Part shown: positions 11,608 to 20,945 of the stretch, in pieces
How the letters are laid out: every line of letters begins with the position of its first letter
How positions within the stretch are numbered: the stretch's first letter is position 1
NCBI GenBank assembly: GCA_002189035.1
Contig: NEEC01000187.1
Location: 1 to 24,641 of the forward strand
Direction: 5' to 3'
Length of the DNA: 24,641 bases
Source: Utricularia gibba
Taxonomy: Eukaryota > Streptophyta > Magnoliopsida > Lamiales > Lentibulariaceae
Translations under genes and position numbers: made by a program
The notes under the pieces: model-generated
Databases searched by the model: none
What the model was told of the DNA's origin: nothing
What the model saw: the letters and a program-made list of their open reading frames with translations, nothing else

Positions 11608-12482
11608 AAAATATAAATAATGTAAATACGTTAGTTATTAAAGCATATACTACATGTGAAAGTTTCTTAGTTTTTAATTTTATTAGCATTCGACCCTTAG
11701 TTATACTTTGGATGGAGTGTGCATTTTTATTTTAATCATTTTAATTAGCATTCGATCCTTGGTTAAGATTCCAATCGAGTGTATATTTTTTATTTGAACG
11801 ATTCTATTTGCATTCGATTCTAAGATATGATGCGGATCGAGCGTATATTTTTTATTTTAATATTTTTATTGGCTTTCGGTCTTTAGACATGATTCGGATC
11901 GAGTGGAGATGGTTTACTTGAAACTTGTGTTAACGCTCGATCCTTAGGAGCAATGTGGAGCGTGTTTACATTGCAAGGGCACACGGGCGTGGGTTGTGCG
12001 TAAACCACGCCCGTGTGGCATGGCATTGTAATGTATACACGTTCTAAATTGCTCCTAACGGTGGAACGCTAATTAAGATTTAAAATAAATGAATATGCAC
12101 TCGATCCAAAGTATACCTAAGGATCTAAGGCTAATAAAAATATGAGAGTGAAAAATATACGCTCGATCCGCAGCATACCTAACGTTCGAATGCTAATAAA
12201 AAATATTAAAATAAAAAATACGCGCTCGATCCGCATTATACTTAAGGATCGAATGATAATAAAAATATTTAAAGTAAAAAAATAGCAAATATGATCTGAA
12301 TCATAACCAAGGATCGAATGCTAATTAAATTGACTAAAGTAAAAATACACACTCCATCCAAAGTACAACTGAGGATCAAATGGTAATAATTAAGTCAAAG
12401 AAGCTTTCACAGTTATCCTACGGTTTAATAAATAATGTATTTCAATTATTTATAATTTAATAAACCTATATCATATGATTAT
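11584..12482. repeat. Foldback-like inverted repeat, unit 6 (899 bp)
   Basis: Full-length consensus copy. The A/T run immediately to its left differs from the other copies, but the left terminus itself is intact. Confidence 0.95.
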
Positions 12483-13940
12483 GATTAGAGATGGGCCTGG
12501 GTTGGATCCATTCAGGTTCGGACCCAACCCGATGAAATTCTGGGTATTACAGTTTGCATGACCCATGGGGTTGTCTTTCTGTTCAACCCGAACGGGTTAA
12601 ACCCTACGGGTTTTGATTGGGCCCGAACCGAACCAAGGGTTTATCAATTTTATTTTTTATTTTTGGCTTATTGTATTTTATGGTTGTTTTCTTTTTTCCA
12701 CGGCCGTATGGCCTTGTGGCTGCTGCTCGAGCACGCGGGCATTAACCAAGCCCATGTGGCCTCGTGGTGCTGCTGCGTATGCACACGGGCTGGGGGTCGC
12801 GCCGGGCATGAGCCCAAAGTCAGTTTTAGCCCGGCGAAAAAAGGGATGCATTTCTTAGCGTTGGGTTATCACGAGCCGCCTAATTTTTTTTCGTGGAACA
12901 CCATCTAGTTTTGTGGGGGGGCGCTCTCGAGGGGCCCTTGGCTTGGGCCCCGGGTTCGGTCTGGCTGATGAGCCCACTCTGGTCCCACTCGGCGAAAATC
13001 GTGACACATTTGTTGAAATTAGGATGTCACGTGCACCCAACACGGTTTTTTCAACAACACGCTTTATACTTGTGGAGACGCTCTCGGGGGCACTCGAATC
13101 TTCCCATACGTCGTACCAGGCTCGAGCGTAAAGTCATTGTAGCCCGGCAAAGAAAGTGATGCATTTATTAACTTTGGGTTGTCACGAGCCGCCTAAATGG
13201 TTTTCCATGGAACACCTTCTAGTTTTGGGGGGGAGGGGAGCGGGCGCTGCGCCTCGTCCGGGCCCCGGGAGCCCGGTCCCGTCCGACTCGACGAAAATCG
13301 TGATGCATTTGTTGAAGTTAGGATGTCACGAGAACCGCACACGGTTTTTTTCAACAACACACTTTATACTTAAGGAGGAGCTCTCGGTGGGGCACCCTGA
13401 TCGAGCCGGAGGTCGTGCCGAACTCAGGCCCAAAGTCAGCAGTAGCGCGCCAAAAAAAGTGATGCATTTATTAACGTTGGGTTGTGACGAGACGCGTATA
13501 TGGTTTTTGAAGGAACACCTCCTCGTATTGAGGCGGGCGCTCTCGAGGGGCCCTTGGCCCGGGCCCCGGGTTCGGACGGGCTCATGGGCCCACTCGACGA
13601 AAATCATGATGCATTTGTTGAAATTGGGATGTCACGTGCACCCCACATTTGTTGAGCGAGGACGGCCAATTTTAGAGACTCGATGGGCCATTCTTCGATC
13701 AGCGTCCTACTATCTAGTTCAAACTCAAAGTCACATTATTCTTGCACAATTTCGTATGAATGAATATGGGATATGATCCGTTGGAAGCCCAAGTGTTAGA
13801 GAATTTTACTGAATCTGCTGAGCAAGGGGTTGTGAGTTCATAACAGCTGTTGAAACCTCTCCAGGGTGGTGTGCGTGGCGTGATGAGCTTTCTACAATGA
13901 CAAAAAAAATATTTTTATAATCATGTGATATATGTTTATT
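11608..13940 (+). repeat. Macrosatellite unit 6 (2333 bp)
   Basis: Majority type. It has one G fewer in the run at 13085-13090, which shortens the reverse-strand frame that is 98 codons long in most copies. The T-rich tract at 12640-12698 is also slightly shorter. Confidence 0.96.
12827..13735 (+). repeat. GC-rich subrepeat block, unit 6
   Basis: Copies start at 12827, 13140 and 13443. Copy A is one base short in its distal G run. Confidence 0.88.
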
Positions 13941-14014
13941 AAAATATAAATAATGTAAATACGTTAGTTATTAAAGCATATACTACATGTGAAAGTTTCT
14001 TAGTTTTTAATTTT

Positions 14015-14282
14015 ATTAGCATTCGACCCTTAGTTATACTTTGGATGGAGTGTGCATTTTTATTTTAATCATTTTAATTAGCATTCGATCCTTGGTTAAG
14101 ATTCCAATCGAGTGTATATTTTTTATTTGAACGATTCTATTTGCATTCGATTCTAAGATATGATGCGGATCGAGCGTATATTTTTTATTTTAATATTTTT
14201 ATTGGCTTTCGGTCTTTAGACATGATTCGGATCGAGTGGAGATGGTTTACTTGAAACTTGTGTTAACGCTCGATCCTTAGGA
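14015..14282 (+). repeat. Left-arm 62-bp tandem subrepeats (five copies)
   Basis: Copies start at 14015, 14077, 14139, 14201 and 14262 (spacings 62, 62, 62, 61), each at an attagcattcga-like motif (attggctttcgg and gttaacgctcg in the last two). Each copy reads roughly GCATTCGATCCTTAG, a variable middle of about 10 bases, GGATCGAGTG, then a T-rich spacer. The inner CGATCC and GGATCG are themselves inverted, so each subrepeat is a small imperfect palindrome within the large one. The arrangement recurs in every unit. Confidence 0.88.
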
Positions 14283-14387
14283 GCAATGTGGAGCGTGTTT
14301 ACATTGCAAGGGCACACGGGCGTGGGTTGTGCGTAAACCACGCCCGTGTGGCATGGCATTGTAATGTATACACGTTCTAAATTGCTC
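14281..14387. repeat. Foldback apex: perfect 13-bp GC-rich stem with 12-base loop
   Basis: The stem cacacgggcgtgg (14313-14325) pairs with ccacgcccgtgtg (14338-14350). Outer pairing joins gagcaat (14281-14287) to attgctc (14381-14387) through gcgtgtttacattgc and its near-complement. This is the only GC-rich segment in the AT-rich palindrome. The CACACGGGCGTG motif resembles sequences common in plant retrotransposon DNA, but I cannot assign it to a family. Confidence 0.88.
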
Positions 14388-14400
14388 CTAACGGTGGAAC

Positions 14401-14720
14401 GCTAATTAAGATTTAAAATAAATGAATATGCACTCGATCCAAAGTATACCTAAGGATCTAAGGCTAATAAAAATATGAGAGTGAAAAATATACGCTCGAT
14501 CCGCAGCATACCTAACGTTCGAATGCTAATAAAAAATATTAAAATAAAAAATACGCGCTCGATCCGCATTATACTTAAGGATCGAATGATAATAAAAATA
14601 TTTAAAGTAAAAAAATAGCAAATATGATCTGAATCATAACCAAGGATCGAATGCTAATTAAATTGACTAAAGTAAAAATACACACTCCATCCAAAGTACA
14701 ACTGAGGATCAAATGGTAAT
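14401..14720 (-). repeat. Right-arm 62-bp tandem subrepeats (six copies)
   Basis: The mirror of the left arm: the gctaat-type motifs end at 14406, 14468, 14530, 14593, 14658 and 14720, spaced 62-65 bp. There are six copies against five on the left, so one is unpaired. By similarity the odd copy is the one ending at 14530, because the left copies at 14139 and 14201 match best to those ending at 14593 and 14468. Confidence 0.85.
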
Positions 14721-14815
14721 AATTAAGTCAAAGAAGCTTTCACAGTTATCCTACGGTTTAATAAATAATGTATTTCAATTATTTATAATTTAATAAACCT
14801 ATATCATATGATTAT

Positions 14816-14972
14816 GATTAGAGATGGGCCTGGGTTGGATCCATTCAGGTTCGGACCCAACCCGATGAAATTCTGGGTATTACAGTTTGCATGACCCATG
14901 GGGTTGTCTTTCTGTTCAACCCGAACGGGTTAAACCCTACGGGTTTTGATTGGGCCCGAACCGAACCAAGGG
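14816..14972. repeat. GGGTT/AACCC-rich segment, possible hAT-type remnant
   Basis: The segment starts tagagatgggcctgggttgg and contains several self-complementary motifs: gggttgg (14832-14838) with ccaaccc (14857-14863), and aacccg-aa-cgggtt (14918-14931), followed by gggcccgaaccgaacc. Runs of this kind after a TAGAGATGGG-like start are frequent at the ends of non-autonomous hAT elements in plants, by general knowledge. I see no matching opposite terminus or 8-bp duplication, so the assignment is weak. It holds the once-per-unit BamHI-type site and recurs in all eleven units. Confidence 0.4.
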
Positions 14973-15032
14973 TTTATCAATTTTATTTTTTATTTTTGGC
15001 TTATTGTATTTTATGGTTGTTTTTCTTTTTTT
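14973..15032 (+). repeat. T-rich low-complexity tract
   Basis: A tract of about 60 bases of T with scattered A and G, ending in T runs whose length varies between units (for example 10352-10365, 12686-12698, 19689-19703). It separates the AT-rich and GC-rich parts of the unit and is a likely site of slippage or sequencing error. Confidence 0.85.
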
Positions 15033-15161
15033 CCACGGCCGTATGGCCTTGTGGCTGCTGCTCGAGCACGCGGGCATTAACCAAGCCCATGTGGCCTCGT
15101 GGTGCTGCTGCGTATGCACACGGGCTGGGGGTCGCGCCGGGCATGAGCCCAAAGTCAGTTT
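15033..15161. repeat. GC-rich lead-in, partial degenerate subrepeat
   Basis: It starts with the palindrome acggccgt (15035-15042) and carries gtggctgctgctcgagcac-type sequence. Its last 45 or so bases (gggtcgcgccgggcatgagc, then ccaaagtcag) align with the end of the second 300-bp subrepeat (ggtcgtgccgaactcaggcc, then caaagtcag), so it looks like the worn 3' part of a further subrepeat ahead of the first recognisable one. Confidence 0.6.
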
Positions 15162-16070
15162 TAGCCCGGCGAAAAAAGGGATGCATTTCTTAGCGTTGGG
15201 TTATCACGAGCCGCCTAATTTTTTTTCGTGGAACACCATCTAGTTTTGTGGGGGGGCGCTCTCGAGGGGCCCTTGGCTTGGGCCCCGGGTTCGGTCTGGC
15301 TGATGAGCCCACTCTGGTCCCACTCGGCGAAAATCGTGACACATTTGTTGAAATTAGGATGTCACGTGCACCCAACACGGTTTTTTCAACAACACGCTTT
15401 ATACTTGTGGAGACGCTCTCGGGGGGCACTCGAATCTTCCCATACGTCGTACCAGGCTCGAGCGTAAAGTCATTGTAGCCCGGCAAAGAAAGTGATGCAT
15501 TTATTAACTTTGGGTTGTCACGAGCCGCCTAAATGGTTTTCCATGGAACACCTTCTAGTTTTGGGGGGAGGGGAGCGGGCGCTGCGCCTCGTCCGGGCCC
15601 CGGGAGCCCGGTCCCGTCCGACTCGACGAAAATCGTGATGCATTTGTTGAAGTTAGGATGTCACGAGAACCGCACACGGTTTTTTTCAACAACACACTTT
15701 ATACTTAAGGAGGAGCTCTCGGTGGGGCACCCTGATCGAGCCGGAGGTCGTGCCGAACTCAGGCCCAAAGTCAGCAGTAGCGCGCCAAAAAAAGTGATGC
15801 ATTTATTAACGTTGGGTTGTGACGAGACGCGTATATGGTTTTTGAAGGAACACCTCCTCGTATTGAGGCGGGCGCTCTCGAGGGGCCCTTGGCCCGGGCC
15901 CCGGGTTCGGACGGGCTCATGGGCCCACTCGACGAAAATCATGATGCATTTGTTGAAATTGGGATGTCACGTGCACCCCACATTTGTTGAGCGAGGACGG
16001 CCAATTTTAGAGACTCGATGGGCCATTCTTCGATCAGCGTCCTACTATCTAGTTCAAACTCAAAGTCACA
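15162..16070 (+). repeat. GC-rich subrepeat block, unit 7: three ~300-bp copies, six ~150-bp halves
   Basis: The ~300-bp copies are A 15162-15475, B 15476-15777 and C 15778-16070, each opening with tagcccggc or tagcgcgcc. Each has two related halves that share a core like cgaaaa..gtgatgcatttgttgaa.ttgggatgtcacg. The half cores start near 15170, 15328, 15484, 15627, 15786 and 15933, spaced 143-159 bp. The first half of each copy continues into ggaacacc..ctagtttt and a G run. The second halves of A and B continue into cacacggttttttcaacaac and ctttatact, while that of C diverges after cacatttgttgagcg. No RNA or protein function is evident. Confidence 0.9.
15190..15486 (-). other. 98-codon reverse-strand frame in subrepeat A (probably not a gene)
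   Basis: The same 98-codon frame is open in units 1, 3, 4, 5, 7, 8 and 9 and shortened in units 2, 6 and 10 by single-base changes. It begins at TTG (15486-15484), not ATG, which is a poor start for a nuclear gene. The product is basic and proline-rich with no domain I recognise. Its recurrence reflects homogenisation of the array, not demonstrated selection. Confidence 0.15.
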
Positions 16071-16251
16071 TTATTCTTGCACAATTTCGTATGAATGAAT
16101 ATGGGATATGATCCGTTGGAAGCCCAAGTGTTAGAGAATTTTACTGAATCTGCTGAGCAAGGGGTTGTGAGTTCATAACAGCTGTTGAAACCTCTCCAGG
16201 GTGGTGTGCGTGGCGTGATGAGCTTTCTACAATGACAAAAAAAATATTTTT
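16071..16251. other. ~180-bp segment between subrepeats and next foldback
   Basis: This is the only part of the unit without obvious internal repetition. It holds a 25-codon ATG frame (16101-16178, reading MGYDPLEAQVLENFTESAEQ and five more residues) with an in-frame stop just upstream, and after its TAA the same frame stays open for 18 more codons. A one-base loss in units 1 and 3 breaks it, so I do not call it a gene. The segment ends in an A8/T-rich stretch before the foldback. Equivalent segments precede every foldback except that of unit 1, which is outside the window. It could be a captured exon fragment or ordinary satellite sequence. Confidence 0.5.
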
Positions 16252-17150
16252 ATAATCATGTGATATATGTTTATTAAAATATAAATAATGTAAATACGTT
16301 AGTTATTAAAGCATATACTACATGTGAAAGTTTCTTAGTTTTTAATTTTATTAGCATTCGACCCTTAGTTATACTTTGGATGGAGTGTGCATTTTTATTT
16401 TAATCATTTTAATTAGCATTCGATCCTTGGTTAAGATTCCAATCGAGTGTATATTTTTTATTTGAACGATTCTATTTGCATTCGATTCTAAGATATGATG
16501 CGGATCGAGCGTATATTTTTTATTTTAATATTTTTATTGGCTTTCGGTCTTTAGACATGATTCGGATCGAGTGGAGATGGTTTACTTGAAACTTGTGTTA
16601 ACGCTCGATCCTTAGGAGCAATGTGGAGCGTGTTTACATTGCAAGGGCACACGGGCGTGGGTTGTGCGTAAACCACGCCCGTGTGGCATGGCATTGTAAT
16701 GTATACACGTTCTAAATTGCTCCTAACGGTGGAACGCTAATTAAGATTTAAAATAAATGAATATGCACTCGATCCAAAGTATACCTAAGGATCTAAGGCT
16801 AATAAAAATATGAGAGTGAAAAATATACGCTCGATCCGCAGCATACCTAACGTTCGAATGCTAATAAAAAATATTAAAATAAAAAATACGCGCTCGATCC
16901 GCATTATACTTAAGGATCGAATGATAATAAAAATATTTAAAGTAAAAAAATAGCAAATATGATCTGAATCATAACCAAGGATCGAATGCTAATTAAATTG
17001 ACTAAAGTAAAAATACACACTCCATCCAAAGTACAACTGAGGATCAAATGGTAATAATTAAGTCAAAGAAGCTTTCACAGTTATCCTACGGTTTAATAAA
17101 TAATGTATTTCAATTATTTATAATTTAATAAACCTATATCATATGATTAT
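16252..17150. repeat. Foldback-like inverted repeat, unit 8 (899 bp)
   Basis: Consensus copy, matching the unit 7 foldback in length, apex and subrepeat arrangement. Confidence 0.95.
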
Positions 17151-18610
17151 GATTAGAGATGGGCCTGGGTTGGATCCATTCAGGTTCGGACCCAACCCGA
17201 TGAAATTCTGGGTATTACAGTTTGCATGACCCATGGGGTTGTCTTTCTGTTCAACCCGAACGGGTTAAACCCTACGGGTTTTGATTGGGCCCGAACCGAA
17301 CCAAGGGTTTATCAATTTTATTTTTTATTTTTGGCTTATTGTATTTTATGGTTGTTTTTCTTTTTTTCCACGGCCGTATGGCCTTGTGGCTGCTGCTCGA
17401 GCACGCGGGCATTAACCAAGCCCATGTGGCCTCGTGGTGCTGCTGCGTATGCACACGGGCTGGGGGTCGCGCCGGGCATGAGCCCAAAGTCAGTTTTAGC
17501 CCGGCGAAAAAAGGGATGCATTTCTTAGCGTTGGGTTATCACGAGCCGCCTAATTTTTTTTCGTGGAACACCATCTAGTTTTGTGGGGGGGCGCTCTCGA
17601 GGGGCCCTTGGCTTGGGCCCCGGGTTCGGTCTGGCTGATGAGCCCACTCTGGTCCCACTCGGCGAAAATCGTGACACATTTGTTGAAATTAGGATGTCAC
17701 GTGCACCCAACACGGTTTTTTCAACAACACGCTTTATACTTGTGGAGACGCTCTCGGGGGGCACTCGAATCTTCCCATACGTCGTACCAGGCTCGAGCGT
17801 AAAGTCATTGTAGCCCGGCAAAGAAAGTGATGCATTTATTAACTTTGGGTTGTCACGAGCCGCCTAAATGGTTTTCCATGGAACACCTTCTAGTTTTGGG
17901 GGGAGGGGAGCGGGCGCTGCGCCTCGTCCGGGCCCCGGGAGCCCGGTCCCGTCCGACTCGACGAAAATCGTGATGCATTTGTTGAAGTTAGGATGTCACG
18001 AGAACCGCACACGGTTTTTTTCAACAACACACTTTATACTTAAGGAGGAGCTCTCGGTGGGGCACCCTGATCGAGCCGGAGGTCGTGCCGAACTCAGGCC
18101 CAAAGTCAGCAGTAGCGCGCCAAAAAAAGTGATGCATTTATTAACGTTGGGTTGTGACGAGACGCGTATATGGTTTTTGAAGGAACACCTCCTCGTATTG
18201 AGGCGGGCGCTCTCGAGGGGCCCTTGGCCCGGGCCCCGGGTTCGGACGGGCTCATGGGCCCACTCGACGAAAATCATGATGCATTTGTTGAAATTGGGAT
18301 GTCACGTGCACCCCACATTTGTTGAGCGAGGACGGCCAATTTTAGAGACTCGATGGGCCATTCTTCGATCAGCGTCCTACTATCTAGTTCAAACTCAAAG
18401 TCACATTATTCTTGCACAATTTCGTATGAATGAATATGGGATATGATCCGTTGGAAGCCCAAGTGTTAGAGAATTTTACTGAATCTGCTGAGCAAGGGGT
18501 TGTGAGTTCATAACAGCTGTTGAAACCTCTCCAGGGTGGTGTGCGTGGCGTGATGAGCTTTCTACAATGACAAAAAAAATATTTTTATAATCATGTGATA
18601 TATGTTTATT
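16276..18610 (+). repeat. Macrosatellite unit 8 (2335 bp)
   Basis: Same length as unit 7, with the same homopolymer lengths in the T-rich tract and in both G runs of the GC half. It looks like a very recent duplicate or conversion product of unit 7. Confidence 0.97.
17497..18405 (+). repeat. GC-rich subrepeat block, unit 8
   Basis: Copies start at 17497, 17811 and 18113, with the same internal lengths as unit 7. Confidence 0.88.
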
Positions 18611-19485
18611 AAAATATAAATAATGTAAATACGTTAGTTATTAAAGCATATACTACATGTGAAAGTTTCTTAGTTTTTAATTTTATTAGCATTCGACCCT
18701 TAGTTATACTTTGGATGGAGTGTGCATTTTTATTTTAATCATTTTAATTAGCATTCGATCCTTGGTTAAGATTCCAATCGAGTGTATATTTTTTATTTGA
18801 ACGATTCTATTTGCATTCGATTCTAAGATATGATGCGGATCGAGCGTATATTTTTTATTTTAATATTTTTATTGGCTTTCGGTCTTTAGACATGATTCGG
18901 ATCGAGTGGAGATGGTTTACTTGAAACTTGTGTTAACGCTCGATCCTTAGGAGCAATGTGGAGCGTGTTTACATTGCAAGGGCACACGGGCGTGGGTTGT
19001 GCGTAAACCACGCCCGTGTGGCATGGCATTGTAATGTATACACGTTCTAAATTGCTCCTAACGGTGGAACGCTAATTAAGATTTAAAATAAATGAATATG
19101 CACTCGATCCAAAGTATACCTAAGGATCTAAGGCTAATAAAAATATGAGAGTGAAAAATATACGCTCGATCCGCAGCATACCTAACGTTCGAATGCTAAT
19201 AAAAAATATTAAAATAAAAAATACGCGCTCGATCCGCATTATACTTAAGGATCGAATGATAATAAAAATATTTAAAGTAAAAAAATAGCAAATATGATCT
19301 GAATCATAACCAAGGATCGAATGCTAATTAAATTGACTAAAGTAAAAATACACACTCCATCCAAAGTACAACTGAGGATCAAATGGTAATAATTAAGTCA
19401 AAGAAGCTTTCACAGTTATCCTACGGTTTAATAAATAATGTATTTCAATTATTTATAATTTAATAAACCTATATCATATGATTAT
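18587..19485. repeat. Foldback-like inverted repeat, unit 9 (899 bp)
   Basis: Consensus copy with intact apex and termini. Confidence 0.95.
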
Positions 19486-20945
19486 GATTAGAGATGGGCC
19501 TGGGTTGGATCCATTCAGGTTCGGACCCAACCCGATGAAATTCTGGGTATTACAGTTTGCATGACCCATGGGGTTGTCTTTCTGTTCAACCCGAACGGGT
19601 TAAACCCTACGGGTTTTGATTGGGCCCGAACCGAACCAAGGGTTTATCAATTTTATTTTTTATTTTTGGCTTATTGTATTTTATGGTTGTTTTTCTTTTT
19701 TTTCCACGGCCGTATGGCCTTGTGGCTGCTGCTCGAGCACGCGGGCATTAACCAAGCCCATGTGGCCTCGTGGTGCTGCTGCGTATGCACACGGGCTGGG
19801 GGTCGCGCCGGGCATGAGCCCAAAGTCAGTTTTAGCCCGGCGAAAAAAGGGATGCATTTCTTAGCGTTGGGTTATCACGAGCCGCCTAATTTTTTTTCGT
19901 GGAACACCATCTAGTTTTGTGGGGGGGCGCTCTCGAGGGGCCCTTGGCTTGGGCCCCGGGTTCGGTCTGGCTGATGAGCCCACTCTGGTCCCACTCGGCG
20001 AAAATCGTGACACATTTGTTGAAATTAGGATGTCACGTGCACCCAACACGGTTTTTTCAACAACACGCTTTATACTTGTGGAGACGCTCTCGGGGGGCAC
20101 TCGAATCTTCCCATACGTCGTACCAGGCTCGAGCGTAAAGTCATTGTAGCCCGGCAAAGAAAGTGATGCATTTATTAACTTTGGGTTGTCACGAGCCGCC
20201 TAAATGGTTTTCCATGGAACACCTTCTAGTTTTGGGGGGAGGGGAGCGGGCGCTGCGCCTCGTCCGGGCCCCGGGAGCCCGGTCCCGTCCGACTCGACGA
20301 AAATCGTGATGCATTTGTTGAAGTTAGGATGTCACGAGAACCGCACACGGTTTTTTTCAACAACACACTTTATACTTAAGGAGGAGCTCTCGGTGGGGCA
20401 CCCTGATCGAGCCGGAGGTCGTGCCGAACTCAGGCCCAAAGTCAGCAGTAGCGCGCCAAAAAAAGTGATGCATTTATTAACGTTGGGTTGTGACGAGACG
20501 CGTATATGGTTTTTGAAGGAACACCTCCTCGTATTGAGGCGGGCGCTCTCGAGGGGCCCTTGGCCCGGGCCCCGGGTTCGGACGGGCTCATGGGCCCACT
20601 CGACGAAAATCATGATGCATTTGTTGAAATTGGGATGTCACGTGCACCCCACATTTGTTGAGCGAGGACGGCCAATTTTAGAGACTCGATGGGCCATTCT
20701 TCGATCAGCGTCCTACTATCTAGTTCAAACTCAAAGTCACATTATTTTGCACAATTTCGTATGAATGAATATGGGATATGATCCGTTGGAAGCCCAAGTG
20801 TTAGAGAATTTTACTGAATCTGCTGAGCAAGGGGTTGTGAGTTCATAACAGCTGTTGAAACCTCTCCAGGGTGGTGTGCGTGGCGTGATGAGCTTTCTAC
20901 AATGACAAAAAAAATATTTTTATAATCATGTGATATATGTTTATT
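18611..20945 (+). repeat. Macrosatellite unit 9 (2335 bp)
   Basis: It differs from unit 7 by one extra T in the T-rich tract at about 19696-19703 and one missing C at about 20746, which cancel in length. The second change truncates the forward open frame (20204-20764). Confidence 0.97.
19833..20741 (+). repeat. GC-rich subrepeat block, unit 9
   Basis: Copies start at 19833, 20147 and 20449, with the same internal lengths as units 7 and 8. Confidence 0.88.

Larger units (their letters stand above)
13917..14815. repeat. Foldback-like inverted repeat, unit 7 (899 bp, reference)
   Basis: The reverse complement of the right arm tracks the left arm over the whole element: ataatcatgtgatatatgtt (13917-) against ataatcatatgatataggtt read back from 14815, continuing through cttagttatactttggatgg and cgatccttggttaagattc to the apex. 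The apical 13-bp stem 14313-14325/14338-14350 is perfect, and pairing continues imperfectly out to 14281-14387. Long terminal inverted repeats made of tandem short repeats, with almost no unique centre and no coding capacity, are the hallmark of foldback elements, and some plant Mutator-related elements look alike. I see no convincing target-site duplication at 13909-13916 versus 14816-14823, so transposon origin is inferred from structure. The alternative is a locally generated inverted duplication. Confidence 0.93.
13941..16275 (+). repeat. Macrosatellite unit 7 (2335 bp, reference copy)
   Basis: Used here as the reference. In order it holds the foldback (from 13917, 24 bp before the chosen unit boundary, to 14815), the GGGTT/AACCC-rich segment, the T-rich tract, a GC-rich lead-in, three subrepeats of about 300 bp and a 3' segment of about 180 bp. 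Unit 8 has exactly the same length and I found no difference between them at the positions compared. Confidence 0.97.

Noticed and set aside
13917-13950. TATA-like motif (tgatatatg, aaatataaata) as a promoter at the start of the foldback
   Set aside because: AT-rich palindrome DNA yields such motifs by chance, and nothing downstream looks like a gene or a defined transcript.
14015-14720. CRISPR-like array in the evenly spaced 62-bp motifs
   Set aside because: The spacers are themselves similar, the copies are degenerate and in inverted arms, and no cas genes are present. They are subrepeats of a foldback.
13909-14823. Target-site duplication flanking the foldback
   Set aside because: The left flank (atattttt) and right flank (gattagag) do not match; shifting the ends by a few bases gives only short AT-rich similarity that continues the inverted repeat.
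14822-14863. Pol III box A/box B (SINE or tRNA-like) in the GGGTT-rich segment
   Set aside because: ggttcggaccc resembles a B box, but there is no proper A box at the right spacing, no tRNA fold and no poly-A tail.
16101-16178. 25-codon ATG frame followed by an in-frame stop and 18 more open codons (possible readthrough peptide)
   Set aside because: A one-base loss in units 1 and 3 destroys it, and a frame this short is expected by chance.
13941-16275. Ribosomal RNA intergenic spacer or 5S rDNA repeat
   Set aside because: The period would fit a spacer-like repeat, but no 5S, 18S, 5.8S or 25S sequence and no TATATAAGGG-like rDNA promoter is visible in ten complete units.
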